From Cystobacter fuscus DSM 2262 (lineage in GTDB: Bacteria > Myxococcota > Myxococcia > Myxococcales > Myxococcaceae): 64,000 bases of DNA. The notes under the pieces were generated by a model. That model did not search any database, was not told the DNA's origin, and saw only the letters and a list, made by a program, of their open reading frames with translations. The DNA lies in assembly GCF_000335475.2 (NCBI RefSeq), contig NZ_ANAH02000004.1, forward strand, positions 62,001-126,000, in the 5' to 3' direction. Position numbers and translations under genes: made by a program. Positions within the stretch are counted from its first letter, which is position 1; each line of letters begins with the position of its first letter. Positions 36,501 to 45,076 of this stretch are shown piece after piece.

Positions 36501-37166
36501 TTGCGCATCCTGATTGTCGAAGACAACGCATCCCTGGCGCGTGGACTCACCGCGTCATTCAGGGCGTCTGGGTTCGCCGTGGATCATGTAACGCATGGCG
36601 TCGCGGCGCTCGATGAAGAGCGGCTCGTCCCCTACAACCTGATGATCCTCGACGTGGGCCTGCCGGACCTCAGTGGCTTCGAGGTGCTCAGACAGTTGCG
36701 CCAGCGCGGCTCGAAGACGCCGGTGTTGATCCTCACCGCGCGCGCCGCCCTCAACGACAAGGTGCAGGGACTGGACCTGGGAGCGGACGACTACCTGCTC
36801 AAGCCTTTCGAGCCCGCCGAGCTGGAGGCCCGCGTGCGCGCGCTGCTGCGACGCGGGCAGGGACAGCCAGCGCCCGCCCTCACGCTCGGTGGATTGGTGT
36901 TCGATCGCTCCACGGGCACCGCCACGCTGCATGGGCGCCCGCTGGAGCTGCGCCGGCGGGAGTGGGCGGTGCTGGAGAGTCTGATGATGCGCGCGGGCAA
37001 GGTCGTCACCAAGGAGCGGCTGGGCGCCGAGGTGTTCGGCCATGACGAGCCGGTGGGCCCCAACGCGCTCGAGGTGTACGTGGGGCGGCTGCGCAAGAAG
37101 CTCGAGCCCGACGGCCCCACCATCACCACCATCCGTGGCCTCGGCTATCTGATCAACGCCTCGTGA
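36501..37166 (+). CDS. OmpR-family response regulator (TctD-like)
   Basis: 221 aa from a TTG at 36501, with GGAGGG just ahead. Receiver domain: acidic pair E7-D8, phosphoacceptor D51 (LMILDVGLPD), T79-equivalent in LILTARA and K in LLKPFEP. The C-terminal winged helix ends with NALEVYVGRLRKKLEPDGPTITTIRGLGYLI. It overlaps the kinase start by four bases. Divergent from the ABC/porin operon across ~108 bases, which it presumably controls, as TctD and related regulators control adjacent uptake genes. Confidence 0.93.
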   Translation: MRILIVEDNASLARGLTASFRASGFAVDHVTHGVAALDEERLVPYNLMILDVGLPDLSGFEVLRQLRQRGSKTPVLILTARAALNDKVQGLDLGADDYLLKPFEPAELEARVRALLRRGQGQPAPALTLGGLVFDRSTGTATLHGRPLELRRREWAVLESLMMRAGKVVTKERLGAEVFGHDEPVGPNALEVYVGRLRKKLEPDGPTITTIRGLGYLINAS

Positions 37167-38563
37167 AGACGCCCGGCGAGTCCAGCTCCCTCACCACCCG
37201 GCTCGTGGTGGCCATGGCGGGTCCCCTGCTGGCGCTGGCGCTGGTGCTGGGATTGGGAGGCGCCTGGCTGATCCACGGCGTGGTGCAACGCAGCGGGGAC
37301 CGCATCCTCGCGGGCTCGGTGGGCGCCATCGCGGAGACCGTGGCACTGGAGGACGGGGAGCTGACGCTGGACCTTCCGCCCGCGGCCTTCGGCATGCTGG
37401 AGAACAGCGAGCGCGACAACGTCTACTACGCCATCCGGCACGAGGGACGGCTCGTCACCGGCTACCCGGACCTGGCGTTTCCCCCCGAGCCCCCCGAGCG
37501 CGACACCGTGGTCTTCCGCGACGACACGTTCCGCGGCCAGCCGGTGCGCGTCGCGGCGGTGAGCCGGAGGATTCCGCGGCTCAAGGAGCCGGTGGTGGTG
37601 CAGGTCGCGGAGACGCTCGAGGCGCGGCGGGCGCTCCAGGCGCGCATGGTGCTGGGACTGGCCCTGCTGGAGGCCGCGCTCATCCTCGGCGCCGCGCTGA
37701 CGGCCCGGCCCGCCCTGCGCTGGGGACTCAAGCCCCTGGCTCGCGCACGCGCCAGCGTGGAAGCCAAGGCCCGCGCCGCGCCCGTGGAGCTGTCACCGCT
37801 GCCGCTCGCGTCCGTGCCCACCGAGCTGCGCCCCTTCGTCGAGGCCGTCAACGCGCTGCTGTCCCGGCTGGAGGAGTCCACCGCGCGCATGCGCCGCTTC
37901 ACCGGCGATGCCTCCCACCAGATGCGCACTCCGCTCGCGGTGCTGCGCACGCACCTGGCGCTGGCCCTGCGCGAGGACGTGACGGAAGGGGAGCGAAGCA
38001 CCGCCCTGGCGGAGGTGCGGGACGCGACGCTGTCGCTGGAGCGGCTCCTGACGCAATTGCTGACATTGGCGCGAGCGGAGGAACGCGGCGCCCTGCCCGC
38101 GCTGCAACGGGTGGATTTGAATGGCCTCGCGGCCCAGGTGACGGCGGACTTCGTGCCCCAGGCGCTGCGCGCGGACGTCGAGGTCCAGTTCGAGGGCCAT
38201 GAGCCGGAATTGCCCATCCGCGCGGATCCGGTGCTGGTGCGCGAGGTGGCCGGCAACCTCCTGGACAACGCCATCCGCTACCACCGGCGGGGCGGGCAGG
38301 TGACGGTGCGGGTGACGTCCCGCGACGGAGCGCCCTGGCTGGAGATCGAGGACGATGGCCCCGGCATTCCCCCCGAGCAGCGCGAGAGCGTGTTCCAGCG
38401 TTTCCACCGGCTGCCGCGCGACCAGTCCCAATCCGGAAGCGGGTTGGGCCTGCCCATCGTCCGCTCGCTCGCGCAGCACATGGAGGCCGAGGTCCTCCTG
38501 CGAGATGGGACGGGCAGTGCCGGACTCACGGCCGCCGTGCGCTTCCAGCCGTGGCCCGAGTGA
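37163..38563 (+). CDS. Sensor histidine kinase (TctE-like)
   Basis: 466 aa, GTG start. Two membrane helices (about 17-37 and 165-185) flank a ~125-residue periplasmic TctE_N-type sensor (AGSVGAIAETVALEDGELTLDLPPAAFGML...NVYYAI). HAMP-less linker, then HisKA with H252 in FTGDASHQMRTPLAVLRTH, N-box NLLDNAIRYH, G1 EDDGPGIPP and G2 SGSGLGLPIV. TctE relatives sense carboxylates or metals outside the cell. Likely detects the ligand imported by the divergent ABC system. Confidence 0.92.
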   Translation: MKTPGESSSLTTRLVVAMAGPLLALALVLGLGGAWLIHGVVQRSGDRILAGSVGAIAETVALEDGELTLDLPPAAFGMLENSERDNVYYAIRHEGRLVTGYPDLAFPPEPPERDTVVFRDDTFRGQPVRVAAVSRRIPRLKEPVVVQVAETLEARRALQARMVLGLALLEAALILGAALTARPALRWGLKPLARARASVEAKARAAPVELSPLPLASVPTELRPFVEAVNALLSRLEESTARMRRFTGDASHQMRTPLAVLRTHLALALREDVTEGERSTALAEVRDATLSLERLLTQLLTLARAEERGALPALQRVDLNGLAAQVTADFVPQALRADVEVQFEGHEPELPIRADPVLVREVAGNLLDNAIRYHRRGGQVTVRVTSRDGAPWLEIEDDGPGIPPEQRESVFQRFHRLPRDQSQSGSGLGLPIVRSLAQHMEAEVLLRDGTGSAGLTAAVRFQPWPE

Positions 38564-38650
38564 TGAAGCCGTGGCCCGTCGTTATGCGCCACTCCAGCGG
38601 CGTGGCCTTGCTAGGTTGCCCCGCCAGGAAAGACCGAGGGAACCCCCAGG

Positions 38651-39748
38651 ATGATCACGTCCATTCAACTCCGGAGATTCAAGGGCCACCGCGACACCAC
38701 CGTGTCCCTGGGACGTCTGACCGTGCTCGTGGGTCCGAACGGCACTGGAAAGACCAGCGTGCTCCAGGCGCTTAGCCTGAACTCCAAGTTGATGAACAAT
38801 GAGCCCGATCATGTCCTTCGCGGTGACATGAGTCCTCGAGATCTCCTGTGTCGCTCGGAACAGGGACCAGTCACCCTCTCCGTGGAAGGAACGGACAACG
38901 CACGGCTCTGGAAGCTCGCCCTGCAGTTCGCTGAACCGGTCCTGCCCGATGACCCTCTGTCATTGAGAGCGGACTGGTCGTATGCAGGGTACGCTGGTTA
39001 CGAGGAGACGATCTCCATTCCCCTCGAACATGCCCAGCATGAGATGGAGGGCAGCAAACTCGCATCACTCGTCAGCCCCGCGGTGCTCTACCATTTCGAT
39101 GCCCGTCGGATCGCCGCTGCCTCCTACAGCTCCGAGGAAAACCCAGCCGTTGACGTGGACGGAGGGAACACCGCGGTTGTCCTCGCGGCATTGAAGCTCG
39201 AGCATGAGGAGATCTTCGAACAGATCGAATCGGAGCTGCGCAAGATCGTCCCGAGCATTCAGAGGATTCGCGTCCGGCGGGTCAAGATGCCACCCGCCGA
39301 CAACTCCAACGAGCCTCGGATCGGCAACAAGATCTTCATCGATTTCCAGGGCGCCCCCGACGTCCCAGCCCACGGTGCCAGCGAGGGTACACTCATCACC
39401 CTCGCGCTGCTGACCGCGCTCTTCAGCCCGAACCGCCCGCGCATCCTGCTGCTCGATGACATCGATCAATCCCTCCATCCCCAGGCGCAGATGGAGCTGA
39501 TGGGCGAGTTGAAACGCCTCCTCGAGAACTTCCCGGAGCTCCAACTCGTCGCCACCACGCATTCCCCCTACATCCTCGACGCGATCGAGCCCTCCGATGT
39601 CCGGGTGTTCGCTCCGCGCAAGGATGGTTCGGTCGCATGCCGGAGCCTCTCGGAGCATCCGCAGGCGGAGAAGATGCGCGGCGTGCTCACCACCGGCCAA
39701 CTCTGGAGTCTCGACCCGGAGTGGCGCTGGGTCGCCGGGGAGAGCTGA
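38651..39748 (+). CDS. SMC/OLD-like AAA ATPase, defence module 1
   Basis: 365 aa. Walker A GPNGTGKT at 28-35 preceded by SIQLRRFKGHRDTTVSLGRLTVLVG; signature-like GASEGTLITLALLTALF; Walker B RILLLDDIDQSLHP, where the usual DE is DD; and the switch THSPYILDAI. This is the AAA_21/AAA_15 type found in OLD nucleases, Gabija, PARIS and many Abi systems. The insertion between Walker A and B (~60-210) is short, so no long coiled coil. A one-base gap separates it from its partner gene, and codon use is less GC-biased than in the preceding kinase. Likely senses phage or DNA ends and licenses the partner. Confidence 0.82.
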   Translation: MITSIQLRRFKGHRDTTVSLGRLTVLVGPNGTGKTSVLQALSLNSKLMNNEPDHVLRGDMSPRDLLCRSEQGPVTLSVEGTDNARLWKLALQFAEPVLPDDPLSLRADWSYAGYAGYEETISIPLEHAQHEMEGSKLASLVSPAVLYHFDARRIAAASYSSEENPAVDVDGGNTAVVLAALKLEHEEIFEQIESELRKIVPSIQRIRVRRVKMPPADNSNEPRIGNKIFIDFQGAPDVPAHGASEGTLITLALLTALFSPNRPRILLLDDIDQSLHPQAQMELMGELKRLLENFPELQLVATTHSPYILDAIEPSDVRVFAPRKDGSVACRSLSEHPQAEKMRGVLTTGQLWSLDPEWRWVAGES

Positions 39749-39749
39749 G

Positions 39750-40541
39750 ATGGCGAAGCTCCTCGTCTTCTGTGAGGCCCCCGCCGATTTCGAGACCGTC
39801 CGGGCCCTCGTCGAGCGCGTCCTCCGGGAGCAGGGTCCCGATTGGGTCCGGGAGCTCCTCGACAGTTCTCCCGAAGCCGCCCGAGAGTTCCGCGAGTGGA
39901 TGCCCGATGGAGAGGGCCGGAGCTATTTCGATCTCCACAAGTTGTCGACCTATGCGCGCCGTCACAGGCTCCGTGCGCCCCAGGGGCACTTCGCGGGACG
40001 GCCGGGTGAAGCCGGCGCCCTGATGGGACGCACGGCCTTTCTCGTGGCTCGCGAGTTCGCGCTCCAGGACACGACACTCGAAGCGGTCCTCCTCGTCTGG
40101 GACATGGATGACCAGGGACAGGACAGACGCAAGGGTCTGGCCCAAGCCAGCACCGAGGCGCGTCCCCTCGTCCCCTTCGAGATCGTGCTCGGTTGTCCCG
40201 ACCCGATGCGCGAGGCCTGGGTGCTCGCCGGCTTCGAGCCTGAAACGGAGGCCGAGCGAGAATGCCTCACCAAGTTGCGCCAGGAACTCGGATTCAATCC
40301 CTGTGAAGAGGCGCACCGGCTCGATGCGATGGATGAGCAGGCCAAGCGAAATCCCAAGCGCGTGCTCAAGAAACTCACAGACGACGAGCGCGATCGGGCG
40401 GTCCGTTGCTGGACCGAGGCGCCCCTCGCGCGATTGCGTGCTCGCGGCGGGCCCAGCGGGCTGAGCGCGTTCCTCGATGAGTCCGCGCAGGCGCTGATTC
40501 CGCTCCTGAGTGGAGTTCCCCCCAAGCCCCCACAGGACTAA
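39750..40541 (+). CDS. TOPRIM-like putative effector, defence module 1
   Basis: 263 aa, not assignable to a named family with certainty. The pattern is that of a TOPRIM fold: strand LLVFCEAPADFETVRALV with E9, then EAVLLVWDMDDQG with D118 and D120, and a later conserved-looking EIVLGCPDPMREAWVLAGF, as in DUF4276/OLD-type partners. TOPRIM domains of defence systems cut DNA or tRNA. Acidic/basic helical C-terminus (LDAMDEQAKRNPKRVLKKLTDDERDRA). Directly follows the ATPase in a two-gene operon. A homologous arrangement (unrelated in detail) occurs at 46505-48570. Confidence 0.7.
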   Translation: MAKLLVFCEAPADFETVRALVERVLREQGPDWVRELLDSSPEAAREFREWMPDGEGRSYFDLHKLSTYARRHRLRAPQGHFAGRPGEAGALMGRTAFLVAREFALQDTTLEAVLLVWDMDDQGQDRRKGLAQASTEARPLVPFEIVLGCPDPMREAWVLAGFEPETEAERECLTKLRQELGFNPCEEAHRLDAMDEQAKRNPKRVLKKLTDDERDRAVRCWTEAPLARLRARGGPSGLSAFLDESAQALIPLLSGVPPKPPQD

Positions 40542-40639
40542 CCAGGCCGGACCCCATCTCCGCGAGCTGCGCCGCGCCCACAAGAGGAGCACGGCCACAC
40601 CGCCGTCCCCTGGATTGTGCGAATCCGCTCATATATGCT

Positions 40640-40682
40640 CTTTTCGTTGCGAATACCTCTGCATATGTGCACATTCACGAGC
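40640..40682 (+). promoter_or_regulatory. AT-rich leader with a palindrome before the DUF4406-NudK gene
   Basis: The stretch before ATG 40683 is unusually AT-rich and contains the perfect 10-bp palindrome ATGTGCACAT (40665-40674) plus repeats of GCAT. It is a plausible operator overlapping the start region. An open frame extends to 40617 but its residues are not conserved-looking. Confidence 0.35.
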
Positions 40683-41729
40683 ATGAACGTGCATACGCCC
40701 CTGATGGTCCTCGTGGCGGGCCCCTATCGCTCCGGAACGGGGGATGATCCCGCGAAGCTCGCCGCGAACGTGCGGGTGATGAACGAGGCCGCGCTCGCCC
40801 TCTACCGGGCGGGACACCTGCCGGTGACGGGCGAGGCCCTGGCGCTTCCGTTGATCGAACTGGCCGGCAGCAAGGCCATCGGCGACAGCGTCTTCAACGA
40901 GATCTTCCACCCCATCGCCCGCCGGCTCATCCCCCACTGTGACGCCGTGCTGCGCGTCGGAGGCCCCTCGGCGGGGGCGGACGAGATGGTCAGCATGGCC
41001 CGCGCCCACGGCAAGGCGGTGTACTTCGGGCTCGACGAGCTGCCCCCGGCCCAGGGGGAGGCACCGCCGCCGCCGAAGCCTCGCGATCCGGGCGGCTTCC
41101 GCGTCCCGTCGGAGGGGCCCTCGCGCAACGACGCCGTGCGCATCACCGACGTGCGGGTGCTGTCCTCCAACTGGTACGTCCTGCGCAAGGTGACGTTCGA
41201 CTACCGGCGCGCGGATGGCACCTGGAGCCAGCAGCACCGCGAGGCCTATGACCGGGGCAACGGGGCCACCGTGCTGCTGCATGACGCCTCGCGGGGCACG
41301 GTGCTGCTCACCCGCCAGTTCCGGCTGCCGGCCTACGTGAACGGCCACCCGGACGGCATGCTCATCGAGGCCCCCGCGGGCCTGCTCGATGGCGAGCACC
41401 CCGACGCGGCGATCCGCCGGGAGGTCGAGGAGGAGACCGGGGTGCGCATCGGCGAGGTGCGACCCGTCTTCGACCTCTTCATGAGCCCGGGCTCGGTCAC
41501 CGAGCGCCTGCACTTCTTCGCCGCGCCCTACACCCGGGACACCCGCGCCGCGCAGGGCGGTGGGGTCGCCTCCGAGGGCGAGGACATCCAGGTGCTCGAG
41601 CTCCCGTTCTCCGAGGCCCTGCGGAAGATCGACTCCGGGGAGATCATCGACGCGAAAACGATCCTGCTGCTCCAGTGGGCCGAGCGCCACGGCCTCCTCG
41701 AGAGGACGCCCCAGGGCGGAGCGCGTTGA
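40683..41729 (+). CDS. DUF4406-NudK fusion (nucleotide hydrolase)
   Basis: 348 aa from ATG 40683. Residues ~8-110 form a nucleoside 2-deoxyribosyltransferase-like/DUF4406 domain (VLVAGPYRSG, FHPIARRLIPHCDAVLRVGGPSAGADEMV). Residues ~150-345 are a GDP-mannose pyrophosphatase NudK-type Nudix hydrolase: VRVLSSNWYVLRKVTFDYRR, EAYDRGNGATVLL, LTRQFRLPAYVN and Nudix box GLLDGEHPDAAIRREVEEETG, one residue shorter than consensus before the first Glu. A proline-rich linker joins them. NudK cleaves GDP-mannose and related sugar nucleotides; the fusion suggests channeling of a nucleotide product into the first domain. Confidence 0.88.
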   Translation: MNVHTPLMVLVAGPYRSGTGDDPAKLAANVRVMNEAALALYRAGHLPVTGEALALPLIELAGSKAIGDSVFNEIFHPIARRLIPHCDAVLRVGGPSAGADEMVSMARAHGKAVYFGLDELPPAQGEAPPPPKPRDPGGFRVPSEGPSRNDAVRITDVRVLSSNWYVLRKVTFDYRRADGTWSQQHREAYDRGNGATVLLHDASRGTVLLTRQFRLPAYVNGHPDGMLIEAPAGLLDGEHPDAAIRREVEEETGVRIGEVRPVFDLFMSPGSVTERLHFFAAPYTRDTRAAQGGGVASEGEDIQVLELPFSEALRKIDSGEIIDAKTILLLQWAERHGLLERTPQGGAR

Positions 41730-41750
41730 CGCCTCCGCCGGAGGGCCGCC

Positions 41751-43325
41751 CTACCCCGCGCTGGAGGCGCTCGCCACGGGGGCCGGCGGCGTGGCGAGGG
41801 GAGTGCTGGCCGCGTCGAAGTGTCCGGCGGCGCGCTCCTCGCAGTTGTCGCAGTGGCCGCAGTCCTCGGGCTCGGGCTCGCCGAAGTACTCGTTGAGCAG
41901 GCGCCAGCGGCACCCGGTGGTCTGCCCGTAGCGCATCATCCGCTGGAGGCGCTCGCGGTCGCCCTGGTGGCGCGCCTCGTAGGCGGAGAGGTACGCGTCG
42001 AGCTCCTCGGGGGTGTCGAAGTCGCGCAGCCGCTGGAGCCCACGGGGGGTGCGCTCCAGGATGCCGGCCCCGGCGAGCTGCGCCACCAGCACCTTCACCC
42101 GGTTGGCCGGCAGGCCCGAGGCCTCCGTGAGCACCTTGAGGGCCACGGGCTTGCCCTGGCGGTGGGCCCACAGCTCGCGCAACACCGAGTAGAGCGCCTG
42201 GGACTCCTCGCGCCGGGGGTACTTGCCCCCGAGGAAGTAGCTCTGAATCCGCCGGTCCTCCAGCCGGTAGAACAGCACCGCGCGCGCGGGCTGCCCGTCG
42301 CGGCCCGCGCGTCCCGCCTCCTGGTAGTAGCTCTCCAGCGAGTCCGGGAACTGCCAGTGCGCCACGAAGCGGATGTCTGGCTTGTCGATGCCCAGGCCGA
42401 ACGCCTTGGTGGCCACGATGACCCGGTAGCCATTCTCCATGAAGCGCTGTTGCGCCTCCTCGCGCTCGCGGGCCTTCATCTTGCCGTGGTAGCGGCCCGC
42501 CTCGATGCCGGCGTCCTCGAGCCACTTCCACACTTCCTCGGCCTTGCGCACGGTGGCGGTGTAGATGATGCCCGTGCCCGGCTCCTCCCGGAGCAGCTCG
42601 AGCATCCGCGCCCGCTTGGCCTCGGGGTTCACCGTGCGGGCCACCTCCAGGTGGAGGTTGTCGCGCCGGATGCCGGTGTTCACCAACCGGGCCCCCCGGA
42701 TGCCGAGCTGCTCGAGCACGTCCTCGCGCACCTGGGGCGTGGCGGTGGCGGTGAGCGCGAGCACCGGAGGCCCCCCGAGCCGCCGCACGGCATCGCGCAG
42801 CGAGAGGAAGGCCGGACGGAAGTCGTGCCCCCACTGGGACACACAATGGGCCTCGTCCACGACGAAGAGCGAGACGCCCGCCTTGCGCAGCGCCTCGAGG
42901 CGCTCGGGCTTCTCGAGCTGCTCGGGCGTGACGTAGATGAGCTCGTGCTCGCCACGGCGCACCTCGCGCGCCACCTCGTCCGCCTCGCGCGCGGTAAGGG
43001 TGGAGTCCAGCTTCACCACGTCCACCGCGGCGTCCGACATCTTGTCGTGCTGATCTCTCATGAGCGCCAGCAGCGGGGAGACGACCACGGTGGCCCGGGG
43101 CAGGAAGAGGGCGGGGAGCTGGAAGCACAGCGACTTGCCCGCGCCCGTGGGCATCACCCCCAGCACGTTCTCGCCCGCGAGCAACGCCTCGATGATCTCC
43201 CGCTGGCCGGGCCGCAGCTCCTCCACGCCGAAGCGGGCACGGGCCTCGGCCATGAGCCGCGTCCAATCCGGCCGCCGGGAGCCGGGGGCCCGTCCTGCCG
43301 TGTCGCTGTCCTCGGGAGTGCGCAT
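41751..43325 (-). CDS. recQ: ATP-dependent DNA helicase RecQ
   Basis: 524 aa. Walker A PTGAGKS (about 49-55), Walker B DEAH with the RecQ-specific VDEAHCVSQWGHDFRP, motif III ALTATAT, and motif VI QEAGRAGRDGQP. The RQC zinc site is C-x(16)-C-x2-C-x2-C (CRWRLLNEYFGEPEPEDCGHCDNC, split across ~480-500). The HRDC domain of E. coli RecQ (609 aa) is missing; the end is a short Ala/Pro tail. ATG 43325 with GAGGA five bases ahead is used. Unwinds DNA 3'-5' in recombination repair. Confidence 0.93.
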   Translation of the reverse strand: MRTPEDSDTAGRAPGSRRPDWTRLMAEARARFGVEELRPGQREIIEALLAGENVLGVMPTGAGKSLCFQLPALFLPRATVVVSPLLALMRDQHDKMSDAAVDVVKLDSTLTAREADEVAREVRRGEHELIYVTPEQLEKPERLEALRKAGVSLFVVDEAHCVSQWGHDFRPAFLSLRDAVRRLGGPPVLALTATATPQVREDVLEQLGIRGARLVNTGIRRDNLHLEVARTVNPEAKRARMLELLREEPGTGIIYTATVRKAEEVWKWLEDAGIEAGRYHGKMKAREREEAQQRFMENGYRVIVATKAFGLGIDKPDIRFVAHWQFPDSLESYYQEAGRAGRDGQPARAVLFYRLEDRRIQSYFLGGKYPRREESQALYSVLRELWAHRQGKPVALKVLTEASGLPANRVKVLVAQLAGAGILERTPRGLQRLRDFDTPEELDAYLSAYEARHQGDRERLQRMMRYGQTTGCRWRLLNEYFGEPEPEDCGHCDNCEERAAGHFDAASTPLATPPAPVASASSAG

Positions 43326-43513
43326 GGGTCCTCGGCGGCGCCTGGGGTGGAGCGGGCGGCCGTACGTCTCAAGGTAGGAGGCCGAGCGGGCCCGGGGGAG
43401 CCTGGACCCCGGAACCATGGGTCAGGTGCTCGCTCCCCTGCCCGCCACCCGTGCCCGCCCCGTCCCACGAGCACGGTGGGCCTCGGCGTGCTGCCCGAGC
43501 CGCCACGCCCCCT

Positions 43514-44770
43514 TCACTGGCGCATGAGCTGCTTGAGCGGCAGCGAGACGAGGAAGGCCGACCCCTCCCCGGGGGTGCTCCGTGCCCGGATGCTCCCCCC
43601 GTGCCGCTCGACGATCTTCCGGCAGATGGCGAGGCCAATCCCCGTGCCCTCGTACTGACCACGCCCGTGAAGGCGCTGGAACACGTCGAAGATGCGCTCG
43701 GCGAACTTCTCCTCGAAGCCGATGCCGTTGTCCTCCACCACCAGCTCACACCGCTGCGAGCGCGGCTCCACCGTGCCGCGCACGGAGATGACCGCGGGCA
43801 CGCCTTCGCGGCGAAACTTGAGGGCGTTGCCCACCAGGTTCTGCAGGAGCTGGCGCATCTGCGTGGCATCGGCCTCGAGCACGGGCAACTCCCCCAGCGT
43901 GACGGTCGCTCCCGCCTGCTCGATCGCCGACTCCAGGTCCGTCAGCACCTCGCGGGCGACGACGGCGAGGTCCACCTGGGTGTAGGGCCGGGCCTTCGAC
44001 GACACCCGGGAGAAGGTGAGCAGGTCATCGATGAGCCGGCGCATGCGCGCCGCGGCCCCCTGCATGCGCTCGACGTAGTCGCGGCCCTCGGGACTGAGCG
44101 TGGCGGCGGACGTCTTCACCAGGCGCTCGCCGAAGGTCTGGATCTTCCGCAGCGGCTCCTGCAGGTCGTGCGAGGCCACGTACGCGAAGCTCTCCAACTC
44201 GCGATTGGAGCGCTCCAGATTGAGTTGGGAGCGCTTGAGTTCGGTGATGTCGGTGAGGATCACCGTGAAGCCGACGAGCTCCTGCTCCCTCTGGATGGAC
44301 GCGACCCGGGCCATGTACCACTCGGCGCCGGTGTGGAGGGAGGGAGGAATCTCGAAGGCATGGCGCTCCCCGGTCGTGAGCACCTTCTGGATGACGCCGC
44401 GGACCACCTCGACCATGTGCGGCTCGAACCAGGAATAGAGGACGGTCCCCATCGCCATCTCGGGGGTGTGCATGGGCAGGGTGTAATTGATGAAGCGAAT
44501 CCGCGCCTCGAGATCACAGGCGAACATGATGTTCGGCGACTGCTCGATCAGCGTCTGGAGGCCGAACACCCCCTCCGTCTTCTTCTCGTGGCTCGTCGCG
44601 AGCCGGGCGGCCAGGTCATTGAGCGCCACGGCGAGCGGAGCGAGCGGCCCACTCCCCACGCTCAGGGGAACATGCGGCTGCCAGGCCGCCATCCTTTTGA
44701 TCAGCTCGAGCAACTCCGCGACCGTCGTCTCGGGAGTCGCTGTCTCCGGGGCCTCGTCCTCTCCACCCAT
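43514..44770 (-). CDS. PAS-domain sensor histidine kinase (cytoplasmic)
   Basis: 418 aa, no membrane helix. A coiled N-terminus (~1-65), a PAS domain (~70-180: LIEQSPNIMFACDLEARIRFINYTLP ... GFTVILTDITELKR), then a phytochrome-type HisKA with H201 (FAYVASHDLQEPLRKIQTFGE), N-box LLQNLVGNALKF, G1 EDNGIGF, F-box IFDVFQRLHGR and G2 GTGIGLAICRKI. ATG 44770 has AAGGGGAG upstream. Orphan: no response regulator adjoins it. PAS ligand unknown. Confidence 0.9.
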   Translation of the reverse strand: MGGEDEAPETATPETTVAELLELIKRMAAWQPHVPLSVGSGPLAPLAVALNDLAARLATSHEKKTEGVFGLQTLIEQSPNIMFACDLEARIRFINYTLPMHTPEMAMGTVLYSWFEPHMVEVVRGVIQKVLTTGERHAFEIPPSLHTGAEWYMARVASIQREQELVGFTVILTDITELKRSQLNLERSNRELESFAYVASHDLQEPLRKIQTFGERLVKTSAATLSPEGRDYVERMQGAAARMRRLIDDLLTFSRVSSKARPYTQVDLAVVAREVLTDLESAIEQAGATVTLGELPVLEADATQMRQLLQNLVGNALKFRREGVPAVISVRGTVEPRSQRCELVVEDNGIGFEEKFAERIFDVFQRLHGRGQYEGTGIGLAICRKIVERHGGSIRARSTPGEGSAFLVSLPLKQLMRQ

Positions 44771-45076
44771 GCGCTCCCCTTCTACCAAGCGGGTCTTCTG
44801 CCTGGAGAAAGTGGTGGCGCAATCGGCGTGCGGACAAGGTGACGCGCCAGGACCCTCTCCAGGCGCACCTTCCGCCCGGCCGAGCCTCCGTGGACGCTCC
44901 GCGTCCGTCCCCCGGAGGTGCACGAGCGGCTCCCCGTCAGACCCGAAGGAGCCGGGACGTCCCTGGCGCGGCGGACGCTCCGGCGTCCACGACCGCGGCT
45001 GCTGACCCGAGGTCTCGAATCCATTCGCACACGTCCCCCGTGCCCCTCCGGGCGCGGGCCAGATTCCGAGAAGGTC

